DNA of 64,000 bases from Malus domestica (lineage: Eukaryota > Streptophyta > Magnoliopsida > Rosales > Rosaceae), in the NCBI RefSeq assembly GCF_042453785.1, contig NC_091675.1, positions 8,940,501 through 9,004,500 of the forward strand, written 5' to 3'. Made by a program: the position numbers and the translations under genes. The notes under the pieces are model-generated. The model searched no databases. It was not told the origin of the DNA and saw only the letters and a list, made by a program, of their open reading frames with translations. Below are positions 1 through 10,966 of this stretch, one piece after another. The number at the start of each line of letters is the position of its first letter. The stretch's first letter is position 1.

Positions 1-247
1 TTAGGCCCGTGTGGTGAGGCTAGCCAAGCCCAAACCCATTTCCTTTTTATATGTTTTTATTTAATTATTTGTTAAGACCAAGGCCCTCGGGCCGTTTATA
101 TTTAGGGCCGAAGCCCATTAGCCAAACCCAAAACCTTTTCAGGTTTTATTTATTTTCTGCTATAGGAAAAGGCCTTGGGCCAATCTGAGTTGGGTTTTCA
201 ACCCAAACCCTTAAGGCCTTTCGGCCCAACCCAAATTCAAAGCCCAG

Positions 248-377
248 TTGACTTTGACCTCTGACCAGTTGACTGTTGACTGTTGACTCGATCAACGGTC
301 AACGTTGACTCGGTCAACGGTCAACGTTGCCTTTGCCTTTGACCGGTCAACGGTCAACGTTGACTTTTTTTAGTTGA
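248..377. promoter_or_regulatory. Dense W-box (TTGAC/GTCAA) cluster inside the LTR
   Basis: By hand count this 130-base stretch holds nine TTGAC and five GTCAA cores, many within the unit CGGTCAACGTTGAC. TTGAC is the core of the W-box bound by WRKY transcription factors. The repeats are tandem and lie in an LTR, so they could act as a stress-responsive transposon promoter. Function is inferred. Confidence 0.5.
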
Positions 378-904
378 CTTTTCGGGGTTTCGTTCAGGAC
401 CTCTCCTAGGCTAATTTCGACGTCCTGGACCCGTTTTTGAAGTCCGTTTTCCCAAATTCAATCGTTTGAATAGAGTTTGACCAAAGGTACTCCTTTATGT
501 GAATAGGTGCAATTATTAACGGTGATTCCGTGATACCTTTTTAGTATAGCTTTGCACCATCGGTGTACGGTGAGTGGACCCCTTCAAAAGCATGTTTTAA
601 CAATAGAAATGCATACATGAAAAGCATGATTTAATACTTATGTTTTATGAAATACTTTATGATATAATATGCTTACTGAGGCTAGATTGAATTATTACTA
701 TTTTTCCTATAACCCATGTTCTTATAGAATATCCGATGGATGACGATATGATATTTAGAACATGTTTAGAACACCTCTTTGTAGTATAGATGATGGATGA
801 CTTTATACTACGAAGTTGTTTTTCAATATATATGTGTTCAATGGTTTTGTACTTACCTAGTGGTCCTTTCCGCTACGGGACGTAGAGATAGATTCTGGTC
901 CGTC

Positions 905-1060
905 CCAGGCGACAGTTTGGTGTTGGCATAGGGCCTGGAGTGTGTTTCCTCTGGCTATTTAGCACAGGGACGGGGAGCCGGCATGGGGCCTGTAGTGTAT
1001 TTTCCTCTGACTGTCTGCTCAGAGACGGGGAGCCGGCATGGGGCCTGCAGGTTATCGGAC
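905..1060 (+). repeat. Short direct repeat in LTR
   Basis: The block GACGGGGAGCCGGCATGGGG occurs twice (from about 970 and 1024). A more diverged copy lies before it (GTTGGCATAGGGCCTGGAG, from about 922). The spacing is about 54 bases. It is a degenerate tandem repeat within the LTR, with no coding potential that I can support. Confidence 0.5.
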
Positions 1061-1582
1061 AATTCACTAGTGTTTATTACTTATACAAGTTATGAATTTG
1101 AGATATTGCACGGCATGCTAGGTTTCGAAAAACCTATTTTGATCATGATATATATGTTTTCATAAACCTGGGGGTTAGTATGTTGATAACTGTTTTATTA
1201 TATATATCAAATTGGTCCACTCATGTTTGTTTTGCGCCCCCTTCAGGACCTACGAACGAGGATTACGATATAAGCTACGAGGCATTTCCCTACCAGTGAT
1301 CCAGTGTTATATTTCTTCTGCTTCGATATCTATTGTAATATAGCACATCTCTATCTTAAATTCTGTTTGTATTCTGTAATAGACGTATGCTCTGACATTA
1401 TGCATTGATCCAAATGGTATTAATTAGAAGTTGAATTTGTAGTATTATTGTGGCTAGTCTTGCTGCCTGTTTTAGCTTATTTTTGAGCTTTTACTTAAAT
1501 TAATGGCTTTCGTCACCCTTTGGGTGTCGGCCAGCACGTGATCATCCCGATGTCACGAGGACATCGGGATCGGGGCGTGTCA

Positions 1583-3267
1583 GGTGGCAAAAGAGGATTT
1601 GCAATAGAGTTGCAGGACTCTGGAAATTTGGATTTGCATGGTGATGACGGTGGAGTAGTTTGGCAGAGTTTTAGCCATCCAACTGATACCCTATTATGGA
1701 ACCAGGAATTTTCAGAAGGAATGAAGCTGGTAAGCAATCCTAGCTCCAACAACTTGAGTTATATTCTCCAAATCAAGTATGGCGACTTAGTTCTTTCATC
1801 AGGTTACCAAACACCACAGCCGTATTGGTCTATGGCGAAAGAAATCCGTAAAACAATCAACAAAGACGGTGGTGTAGTCACTTCAACAACTATTAGTAAA
1901 AATTCATGGAAGTTCTTTGATCAATCCAAAGCGTTGCTATGGCAATTTATTTTCTCGAGCAATATTGATGCAAATGCCACATGGATTGCAGTTTTAGGAA
2001 GTGATGGATTTATCTCTTTCTACAGTCTTCAGAATAGAGGGTCAAGTGGTCCTTCAGGAACAAAAATACCAAGCGATTCGTGCAGCACACCAGAACCTTG
2101 TGATTCTTACTTGGAATGTTTTAGTAACAAGTGCCAGTGCCCTTCACGTCTCAGCTAGCGTTCTAAATTGCAAGGCAGGGGTTGTCTCCTCATGTGATCC
2201 TTCAAGGGGTTTTACAGAGCTTGTAAATGCTAGGGACGGGCTCTATTATTTTGCGTTGGGATATATTCCACCTTTTTCGAAGACTGATTTGAACGGTTGC
2301 CAAACGTCTTGCCTAGGCAACTGTTCGTGTGTTGCTCTGTTCCTCCAAACCAGTACAAGAAATTGTTCTGTTTGACAAATTAGGTAGCTTTCAAAATTCT
2401 GACAATGGCTCTGGCTTTGTTTCTTATATTAAAGTCTCGAGGGATGGAAGCAGTGGTACTGGGGAGCAGAAGCAGCCAGAAACGCTTCCCTTATGTTATG
2501 ATCATAGCCATCTCAACAGTACTTGCAATTATTTGTGGCTTACTTTATGTGGGATGCCGATACTACTGGAAGAAGAGAAAATCGCCAGAATCCCCTACGG
2601 AGCCATCACAAGAAGGAAATTTCTTTGAAAATTTGACCGGGAAGCCCTTCCGTTCAGTTACAAGGATCTTCAAACTGCAACTAATAACTTCTCAGTAAAG
2701 CTAGGGCAAAGAGGTTTTGCTTCGGTTTACCAAGGGATTCTCCCAGATGGGACTCGACTTGCTGTGAAGAAGTTGGAAGGCATTGGTCAGGGACAGAAAG
2801 AGTTTCAAGCCGAAGTTACCATCATTGGCAGCATCCATCATCTGCACTTGGTTTGGCTCAGGGGCTTCTGCGCAAATGGCTCCCTTGATAAATGGATTTT
2901 CATGAAATACAACAAAGAATCCCTGTTGGATTGGGAGGACAAGGTTCAATATAGCAATGTGTACAGCTAAAGGACTAGCTTATCTCCATGAAGATTGCAA
3001 AAGATCGTTCACTGTGACATAAAACCTGAAAATGTTCTCCTCGACAAAAATTACCTAGCTGTCGCCGACTTTGGTTTGGCAAAGCTAATGACTAGGGGGC
3101 AGAGCCATGTTTTCACAACGCTAAGAGGAACCCGGGGTTACCTTGCACCAGAGTGAATCACCAACTCCCCCATATCAGATGAGTGATGTGTATAACTATG
3201 GAATGTTGTTGCCAGAGATCATTGGTGGGAGAAAGAACTACGACAGGACAGAAACTTTTGAAAAGTC
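1583..3267 (+). pseudogene. G-type lectin S-receptor-like kinase (SD2-5 type) pseudogene, 5' portion
   Basis: Translations in all three forward frames line up in order with a lectin receptor kinase. The end of the bulb-lectin domain comes first (LQDSGNLDL, VVWQSFSHPTDTLL). A PAN/apple-like region with paired cysteines follows (2160-2370), then a membrane helix (about 2490-2560) and a kinase domain ([45 protein letters not shown]). The N-terminal lectin part is missing, cut off by the LTR at 1582. Reading-frame breaks occur near 2158, 2370, 2450, 2640 and 2940. In-frame stops follow in the kinase, for example after YLAPE. The catalytic loop is recognisable but the gene cannot encode a receptor. 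The 3' part continues at 8105 beyond the copia element. Confidence 0.9.
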
Positions 3268-3478
3268 TATTGAATTTTGATGTGTATTTGATACTTCTAA
3301 CAATTACAAGATGAAACTTATATATAGGGAAAAGAAATAGGACATAAGCCTAACTTGCCTAACTTGCCTAACACTTGCCTAATTTTCTAACTTGCCTAAC
3401 TTGCCTAATTTACACAAAGAATGTTGACTAGCCTAACTTCACTAGTCATCCAACATGTTTATTTCATGCATTTTAACA
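3268..3478 (-). repeat. copia 3' LTR
   Basis: This is the 211-base LTR at the low-coordinate end, which is the 3' LTR in element sense. It contains tandem copies of the short motif TAACTTGCC. It matches the LTR at 7889-8099 except at two sites. Confidence 0.95.
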
Positions 3479-3490
3479 CTCCCCCTCAAG
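3479..3490 (-). other. copia polypurine tract
   Basis: On the minus strand this reads CTTGAGGGGGAG, immediately before the 3' LTR. That is the expected position and composition of the plus-strand primer of a copia element. Confidence 0.8.
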
Positions 3491-6400
3491 TTGGAGTGTG
3501 GATGTCAATGACACCCAACTTGCTAAGTAAGACCTCAAATTGCGCCGAGCTTAGTGGTTTGGTGAACAAATCTGCAGGTTGATTCGAGGTTCGTATGTAA
3601 GCTGTTTGCACCATTCCCATCTGAATCTTCTCACGTACTAAGTGACAGTCGATCTCTATATGCTTCGTTCGTTCATGAAACACTGGGTTCGAAGCAATGT
3701 GCATGGCAGCTTGATTATCACAAAACAATGTGACTGGTTGTGCATGATTCACTCGTAAGTCCTTCAAAAGGTTCTTTAGCCATATAACTTCACAACAGGT
3801 GATAGCCATAGAGCGATATTCTGCCTCTGCACTAGAACGAGATATTGTGCTTTGCTTCTTCGTTTTCCAAGATATCGGTGCTTGCCCAGGGAAGATACAA
3901 TAACCGGTATTGACCTTCTAGTGTCTTTACACCGAGCCCAATCAGCATCACAAAAAGCTTGTAACTGTAGTGAACCTGTAGAAGGCAAAAGAATTCCCTG
4001 GCCAGGAGATTGTTTGATGTATCTGAGAACCTTATGCACTGCATCAAGGTGTGGTTGTCACGGCTTGTCCATGAATTGGCTTAACATATTAACCACGTAA
4101 GTCAGGTCAGGCCTCGTGATGGTTAAGTAAATTAGCCTCCCTACGAGTCTCCTGTATGAAGAAGGATCATGTAGGAGCGTCCCTTTAGTTTGTGTAAGGG
4201 ACAAGTTTGGTTCCATCGGCAATCGTGAGGGCTTCGCACCAAGGAACCCAGCATCTTCTAGTATCTCCAACGCATATTTGCGTTGGCACAAGGCAATCCC
4301 TTGTTTAGATCTTGCAACTTCTATCCCCAAAAAATATTTGATTTTTCCCAAATCCTTTAGCTTAAAATGTTGGGAAAGGAAGAGTTTAGTTTCTTCAATT
4401 TCTCTCAAATTGTTACCTGCAAGTATCACGTCGTCAACATACACAAGTAATGCCATGAAACTGCCTTGACAGTTTCGGACGAACAAGGAGTAATCTGACC
4501 ATGATTGATGAAAACCAGCAGTCTTGAGAGCACTAGACAGCTTGATAAACCACTGTCTTGAGGCCTGTTTTAAACCATAAATGGATTTGTGTAATTTGCA
4601 TACTCGTGTCTCCCCCTTTCGTCCGAACCCAGGAGGTAGGGACATATAAACCTCCTCGTATAAGTCACCATGCAAAAATGCGTTGTTTACATCAAGTTGG
4701 TGAAGATGCCAACCACGGATGGAGGCAATACTGAGGAGGACACGGACAGTGGTGAGCTTGGCAACTGGAGCAAATGTTTCCCGATAATCAAGCCCTTCAA
4801 TTTGACTATAGCCTTTAGCAACGAGACGGGCTTTGTAGCGTTCAACACTGCCGTCAGGTTTAAGCTTCACCTTATAGATCCATTTGCAGCCTATGGGATG
4901 TTTGTGAGGTGGTAAGGGCACAAGAGTCCAAGTGCGATTGTCATGGAGGGCAGCAATCTCTTTTTGCATGGCGTCACGCCATTTTGGATCCTGAACAGCC
5001 TGCGAAAAACTGGTGGGTTCTTTGATAATGGTGAGGGTGGTGAGAAAGGTTTTGTGAGTGGTGGAGACATGGTCATAGGATAAATAACGAGATAGGGAGT
5101 GAGATGTACCTGATGACTGAACCATGCTTGTGGAAGATGTGGGTGCAACACGGGATGGGAGGGCCACCTCAACATGAAAGTCCTGCAAAAATGTGGAAGG
5201 TTTGGTTGGTCGAGTGCTACGACGGAGTGGAGGGGGTGGATCTGGTGATGGAGTGGTTGGAGGTGGGGAAGAGTGTATGGTAGGTGAAGGTGTGGATAAG
5301 GTATCTGGTGGTGGAGTTGTAGAGGGTAAAGGAGATGATGGTGGTGTGATGTCGGCAAGTGTGGGAGATGTGGTGTTTATGTCTGCTGGTGCAAGGCTTG
5401 AATGCGACTCTATGGGAGAGGTCGAGTCAAACAGGATAGGTGTAGTGTTTGATGGTGACGGGGCAACGGAAGTGTTACAATTTTGGAATGGAAAATGATC
5501 TTCAAAAAATACGACATCCCTAGAAACAAAAGTCTTATTGTGTTTTATATCAAACAATTTATAACCCTTTTGACCATAAGGATACCCAAGAAAAATGCAT
5601 TGGATTGCACGAGGGTCGAATTTAGAGGGCATTTGGGCATGTGTAAAAGCAAAACACAAGCTACCGAAAACCTTCAAATGAGAATAATTAGGTGCTTTGT
5701 GAAACAGTTTTTCGTAGGGTGTTTTACCTTGGAGAAGTGGAGTGGGTGTTCTATTGATAAGGTAGGCTGAGGTTAGGATTGCATCTCCCCAAAAACGTTT
5801 TGGCAAACAAGCTTGAAAAAGCAAAGCCCGAGCAACATTGAGCAAGTGCCGGTGTTTACGTTCGGCAACACCATTTTGTTGTGGTGTGTTGACGCAACTA
5901 GATTGATGTATGATGCCTTTGAGAGCATAAAATTGCTCAAGTTTAAACTCAGGGCCATTGTCACTTCGTATGATTTGAACTCTGGTATTGAATTGAGTCT
6001 CAATCATTTGAATGAATTTGACTAAAATGTCTTTTGTGTCAGATTTATGTTTCATCAAATGAACCCAAGTGCTTCTAGTGTAGTCATCTACGATGGTAAG
6101 GAAATACTTGGCACCTGAAATAGAAGCAACTTGATAACCACCCCAAATATCAATATGCAATAATTCAAAACATTATTTGGTAGAAATAGAGCTCAAAGGA
6201 AAGGGTGATCGTGTTTGTTTGGCCAATGGGCAAATTGAACATTTTTCCAAATCACAAGCTTTATTGTTAAAGAAAGGTAATAACGAAGTGGCTTTATGAG
6301 ATGGGTGTCCTAGGCGTTGGTGCCAAAGCTTTGGTGCGATGGTTTGAATATTGTTGCATGTTCCTTTCCTTGATGAGTCGAGGTAGTAGAGTCCCTCCCT

Positions 6401-7813
6401 TTCAGTTCCCATCCCAATCATCTTCCCCGAGCGAAGGTCCTGAATGACACAAAATTGGGTGAAGAAAATTGTGACAGATAAGGAATCATAGGCTAGTTTA
6501 CTGATGGATATTAAATTTAATTTAAAGAACGGCACACATAGGACATTGTCAAGGATAAGATTATGAGAGAAAACAACTTGTCCAATTTGAGTGACTTTGG
6601 CAACAGAACCATTTGGCAGTTCAACTGTATGATTTTCAACTGCTCGTGAGTGTGTAAAGAGACTAGGGCTGCAAACTATGTGATCCGTGGCACCACTGTC
6701 CAGGATCCAAATACTTTCGGTTCCTTTATAGGAAAAAGATAAGGCTTTACCTGAAAGTTCTTCATGACTAGAATGATTACCGACTTGATTGGCAAATGAT
6801 GATTTGTTCTTGTTCAACATTTGAAGGATTTGCTTGCAATCCTGCTGAGAGAACGGGAAATTGGGCAACGTCTCTTGCTTGTTACTTTGTGAAACTTGAT
6901 TCCCTTTTGAAGAAAAAGGACGACTGCTTTCTGTTTCTATGGCTGCTTTCCGTTTTCGACAGAAATCGAAGGTGTGACCTTTCCATCCACAAAAAGTGCA
7001 CTTGAGATGTGCAAGACAGTTTTTGGTGATGTGATTGGTTCTATTGCACTTTCCACATCGCATCTCTTTGTCTTCCGGTGTAGGTTCTTGCGACAAATTC
7101 TTCACTGCAAAGACAACAGCCTCTGGTTGTGTACTCTTCCCATTGGAAACCTCTGTCTGGCGTTCATGTCGAAGGACCAACGCATATGCCTTGTTCACCG
7201 TAGGCAGTGGTTCGAGAAGAAGAGTATTGCTTCGAACCGTAGCATACGATTCGTTCAATCCCATAAGGAACTTCATGGTTTTCTGAGTTTCAACATATGA
7301 GTTCATCTCATTCTTTGTTCCACAACTGCATGCTGGAATGGAACACAAAGTATCACGTTCATCCCATAAACTTTTAAGTTTAGTGAAGTAAGAACTTACA
7401 CTCATATTGCTTTGGACGCAATCATGGATCTCGTTCTCAACATGGAACAGCTGAACTATATTCACATGTGAGAACCTCTCCTGCAGATCGGTCCACATTT
7501 GTCGAGCATCCTTGTAGTTGATGACACTCCCTGAAATCTCCTTTGACATGGAGCCTAGTAGCCATGTCTTGACCAAGTTGTTGCAGCGATTCCATTGCTG
7601 CAGCTCCTCAGAATTGTCCTCACTTGGTTTGTTGATTGTCCCATCAACAAAACCAAGTTTGTTCTTGACCGTTAAGGCCATACTCATGGATTGAACCCAT
7701 GTGCTGTAGTTGTCTTCCACCAATGGTTGTGGTACGAGTATTGCACCAGGTTGGTCCGAGTGGTGGAGATAGAGTGGGTGGTTGGGATTTTCCCATTTTG
7801 AATGAGAAGCCAT
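3486..7813 (-). pseudogene. copia gag-pol polyprotein, three lesions
   Basis: The reading frame starts at ATG 7813 (MASHSKWENP). Domains in order are gag (UBN2-like), two CCHC zinc knuckles (about 7000-6940, CGKCNRTNH and CTFCGWKGH), protease (WILDSGATDH), the pre-integrase zinc region (WHQRLGHPS), and integrase (VDDYTRS, RSDNGPEF, NGVAERKHR). Reverse transcriptase (YVDDVILAGN) and RNase H (CDADWA, later SSAEAEY) follow. Lesions are a TAA stop at 6173-6175 just before the integrase core, a TGA stop at 4058-4060, and a single-base frameshift near 3908 in RNase H. The first two frames are otherwise in register, so each break is one mutation. The copy looks recently dead and could move only with help from another element. 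Confidence 0.93.
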
Positions 7814-7876
7814 GCCTGGAATGGTTGACCTCGTGACTGCCTTAGAGCTTGTGTTTTGTGGTTTTCCCAGATCACA

Positions 7877-7888
7877 GCTCTGATACCA
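7877..7888 (-). other. copia primer-binding site (initiator Met tRNA)
   Basis: On the minus strand this reads TGGTATCAGAGC, directly next to the 5' LTR. It is complementary to the 3' end of the plant initiator methionine tRNA, the usual copia primer. Confidence 0.9.
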
Positions 7889-8099
7889 TATTGAATTTTG
7901 ATGTGTATTTGATACTTCTAACAATTATAAGATGAAACTTATATATAGGGAAAAGAAATAGGACATAAGCCTAACTTGCCTAACTTGCCTAACACTTGCC
8001 TAATTTCCTAACTTGCCTAACTTGCCTAATTTACACAAAGAATGTTGACTAGCCTAACTTCACTAGTCATCCAACATGTTTATTTCATGCATTTTAACA
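7889..8099 (-). repeat. copia 5' LTR
   Basis: This is the 211-base LTR at the high-coordinate end, which is the 5' LTR in element sense. It abuts the primer-binding site on one side and the AAGTC target duplication on the other. Confidence 0.95.
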
Positions 8100-8104
8100 A
8101 AGTC

Positions 8105-8339
8105 AAACTTTCCATCCTATGCCTTCAAGGCGTTGGGAGAAGGAAAACTGAAGGACATCCTCGATACGAAGCTAGGGATAAATAAAGGCGACGAGAGGGT
8201 AGAGACAGCCATTATGGTTGCACTGTGGTGCATACAGGAAGATACGTCTTTGAGGCCATCAATGACTAAGGTTGTCCAGATGCTTGAAGGCCTCTTTCTT
8301 GTTCCTCGGCCTCCAACCTCCATTGCACGGGGATCTTAA
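8105..8339 (+). pseudogene. Lectin receptor kinase pseudogene, 3' portion
   Basis: The kinase C-lobe resumes after the copia element: AFKALGEGKLKDILD, then VALWCIQEDTSLRPSM and VVQMLEG, ending at a natural stop at 8337-8339. This is the standard end of SD2-type receptor kinases. It shows that the element at 3268-8099 landed inside the kinase domain of an already present gene. Confidence 0.9.
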
Positions 8340-8609
8340 CTTTATACAGACGTCTTTAAATCGGACTGCAACAATTCTGCAGTGTGCCTTTCAGGGCCAA
8401 CAAAAAATTTATTGAACATGAGAGACGTGTGACATATATATTCTGTGCATAAGTGATAAACTAATGCCTACTCCAGCGTATTTAGATACTGTGTTTTAGT
8501 TAGGCACTTGTACGATGTGTTTTTCCATGGTTGATATGCCACATAGACTGGCATTTCTTTATTTGTACCAGTATCTCCATATTCGACAAATCTAACTTAA
8601 CATTGATGC
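8340..8609. other. Spacer, former 3' UTR of the kinase pseudogene
   Basis: AT-rich DNA with no supported gene. It probably includes the old 3' UTR of the receptor kinase. Confidence 0.4.
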
Positions 8610-8925
8610 TTAGCGATCACCTCGGAAATAATTGCACACACAATTTGTATGAAAGTGCGTATGATGATAAAAATAGCGTTAAGGACAGAAATAGTTGTCC
8701 TAGGTGTGTGGAAATATTTTTGTTTCAGATTTGCCTTCCATTTGTTCAACGACTTTTTGTAGTAGTTGTGGAGCTCCTATGAAAGAGTAGCAAAATGAAA
8801 TCTTTCTTTGTCCAACACAACACCTTTGCCACGGTTGTAGTCAGAGAGTAGACACCTGATTGTTGTCACCAAGCATATTTTCAACAATTATACGGGTTTG
8901 ATCTCCACCGAATGTCCCTAACAAC
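8610..8925 (-). pseudogene. Decayed DUF247 C-terminal fragment
   Basis: The minus strand encodes ELHNYYKKSLNKWKANLKQ, then KYFHTPRT and a hydrophobic tail, ending at a TAA at 8610-8612. This parallels the C-terminus of the intact DUF247 gene just upstream (ELNYYCRKPWNKWKASLKQ, KYFNTPWA). A stretch resembling IIVNALGDNNKVS is found near 8880 in another frame. It is a degenerate duplicate of the last exon region, about 0.7 kb from its source. Confidence 0.8.
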
Positions 8926-9336
8926 TATCTAACCCACTAACGCTATCGTTGTACTAAAAAAAAATTCATGTGATCAGATGTATAAGAGCAGAAAATAATG
9001 TCAACTCATTTTCACGAAAAATAGGGAAATCTTCGTAAGTTTTCTTAGAATACACACTGGTGAGAAAGTTTGTCTCTGTGTAGTTGTCTTTTTCAATGGG
9101 CCTAACTACCTGCAGGTGAAATTGTAACAACTTTTTTGACATAATACTTTATAGATGAGAAATTAAGCAGAAATAAAGTACAAATCATAAAACAGACCGT
9201 ACAGCTCTTATTAGCAACAGGGCTTACAATGTGTACAACCCAAACATGAATCTCAATATGGAACAACCAGACAAACAAATAAAAGAAGCAAATAATACGG
9301 AAAGGATAGGGAGAAAACGGCGAATTAAGGAGACGA

Positions 9337-10749
9337 CTAATGAATGGAAGAGATAATAGAACACACTGTTTGTATGATAGCGAGTACGATGACAAAACCA
9401 GCTCCAATGACAGAAATAATTGCCCAAGGTGTGTTGAAATACTTTTGTTTCAAGCTTGCCTTCCATTTGTTCCACGGCTTACGACAGTAGTAGTTCAGCT
9501 CCTTAGAAAGATCAGCAAAGTAGTAGTTTTTGTGGTTCCAAGAAACCCCGATGCAAAGCTTGTTAATCAGTCTAGAAACCTTATTGTTGTCGCCGAGCGC
9601 ATTCACAATTATTCCATACTCAACAAGGAAATCTACATCCATTGGGGTGTTTACAAAACCATCCAAGATGCAGAAATAATCGCTTATGTGATTCTCCGTG
9701 CAATGGCATTGTTCAAATGCAAGGAGATTTCTGAGTGTAAGCTCCGTGTAATCGTTTATTTCTACTTGTGGAATTTGCAGAATACCTTGATTATCGAATT
9801 GTATATCAAACAAATTTTTGCTTGAACTGATCTCAAACTTGACTCCAGCCTGGTGTAGCTTCTTAGCGCTTGGTGTATTTAGAGTACTTGGGAGTGGCTT
9901 TTCAGTTTGTGACTTTTGAGATGGTAGAAACCTTCTTCTACGATCACAGAAGTGCTTAACCTTAGGAGTACAAGAAGATGTGGGCCCTCCAGTTTGTGTG
10001 CTCTTCAAATATGGTAGATGTAAAGTTCTTATCAAATCAACAAAGTGTTTTACTTCCGAAACAGACTCCAAATTGTCTTTTTCCCCCTGTAAACGCACCG
10101 TCTCCTGGAAGAACTTGTAAGAGAGCTCTGTTATTGAAGGCAGCTCATCTTTTTGCCATTTAGATTTAACATCTGCGAAAAGATCTTCAAGAATGAAAAA
10201 TGGCAGCTGATTTTCAAGTAAAATCATGTCAGGCGCTATATTTTGCAACATCCATGTTTTCTTGAATATCCAGTCACTATCATCCCTCAAATCCTCGAAA
10301 AAGTTCCTCAATAAGAGCTCAATCATGAAGGCGGCATCAACTAAAATGATACTTACAAATACATCACTCTTAAACTCACTGGCTTTTCCTTCATAACAAC
10401 CACGCAGTCTTTCTTCTTGGGCCTTTATTTTCTTCACATAATCCTCCAAGCTTACCCCAGTCCGATGTAGAAATTGTTGTAGGTACCTCTGTTTGTGTTC
10501 TTCCATGTATAACAAGTCTTTATTATCATAGTGGAGTGGGCCTACTGAGACTACTTGAGGTGTGTAGGCCTTCTTATTCACAGACCGTAGTCGCTCAGGA
10601 ACTTTGTAGATACAACAGTAAGGGGACAGGGGTGACAAGCCTTTCAACCGCTCTGTCATCGAAGTCACTAGTACTACTGAGTTGCAGGCACTTTCTATGT
10701 CATCTGGAGCTTTATTGGTGCTATGTTCCACTTTCTTCCTGGGCGGCAT
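9337..10749 (-). CDS. DUF247 (UPF0481) family protein
   Basis: This is an uninterrupted single-exon frame of 470 residues with an ATG at 10749. The family hallmarks are present: an N-terminal CCIYKVPERLR segment, the YTPQVVSVGPLHY block (about residues 63-75), the acidic LLENQLPFFILEDLF block (about 178-192), and a C-terminal hydrophobic helix (about 444-466). Members are plant-specific, usually 400-550 residues, and thought to be membrane-anchored by the C-terminal helix. Some act in self-incompatibility in grasses, but most have no known role. The middle (about 255-310) is basic and proline-rich and looks variable. A decayed copy of the 3' end lies downstream, so the locus has been duplicated. 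No frame defects are seen, so I treat it as functional, although expression is unknown. Confidence 0.88.
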   Translation of the reverse strand: MPPRKKVEHSTNKAPDDIESACNSVVLVTSMTERLKGLSPLSPYCCIYKVPERLRSVNKKAYTPQVVSVGPLHYDNKDLLYMEEHKQRYLQQFLHRTGVSLEDYVKKIKAQEERLRGCYEGKASEFKSDVFVSIILVDAAFMIELLLRNFFEDLRDDSDWIFKKTWMLQNIAPDMILLENQLPFFILEDLFADVKSKWQKDELPSITELSYKFFQETVRLQGEKDNLESVSEVKHFVDLIRTLHLPYLKSTQTGGPTSSCTPKVKHFCDRRRRFLPSQKSQTEKPLPSTLNTPSAKKLHQAGVKFEISSSKNLFDIQFDNQGILQIPQVEINDYTELTLRNLLAFEQCHCTENHISDYFCILDGFVNTPMDVDFLVEYGIIVNALGDNNKVSRLINKLCIGVSWNHKNYYFADLSKELNYYCRKPWNKWKASLKQKYFNTPWAIISVIGAGFVIVLAIIQTVCSIISSIH

Positions 10750-10884
10750 TGTCCTGATTTTAATAGATGAGGATTATAGATCACTGGCACCATAATAAAA
10801 AAAAATATTTCATTCATTATTGACATTCCAAGATGTTCGGACAAAAATTTAGAAAACATGCATCACGAAATACCAACTCAAACG

Positions 10885-10885
<1 letters not shown>
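10750..10885 (-). promoter_or_regulatory. Putative promoter and 5' leader of the DUF247 gene
   Basis: Short AT-rich stretch between the DUF247 start and a long AT microsatellite. No clear TATA box can be singled out. Confidence 0.3.

Positions 10886-10966
<81 letters not shown>
10886..10966. repeat. (AT)n microsatellite
   Basis: About 80 bases of nearly pure AT dinucleotide with a few CATAC interruptions, just upstream of the DUF247 gene. It is likely polymorphic. Confidence 0.95.

Larger units (their letters stand above)
1..1582 (+). mobile_element. LTR fragment, 5' end outside window
   Basis: Non-coding, repeat-like DNA that ends abruptly at ...GTGTCA (1577-1582), next to coding sequence of a receptor kinase pseudogene. 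The CA terminus and the block just before it look like the 3' end of a long LTR, and I recall similar ends on Ty3/gypsy LTRs of apple. No gag or pol is visible, so it may be a solo LTR or the end of an element that begins outside the window. A target-site duplication cannot be tested because the other end is missing. It contains a W-box cluster and a short direct repeat, listed separately. Confidence 0.6.
3268..8099 (-). mobile_element. Ty1/copia LTR retrotransposon, nearly complete
   Basis: A 4832-base element lies between two 211-base LTRs (3268-3478 and 7889-8099). They differ, by my reading, at only two positions, both C/T transitions. It is flanked by the 5-base duplication AAGTC (3263-3267 and 8100-8104). 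The element reads on the minus strand. A primer-binding site complementary to initiator methionine tRNA lies next to the 5' LTR, and a purine-rich tract lies next to the 3' LTR. The polyprotein order protease, integrase, reverse transcriptase, RNase H identifies copia. In element sense the LTR starts TG but ends TA rather than CA. The low LTR divergence implies a recent insertion, yet the polyprotein has two stops and a frameshift. Confidence 0.95.
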
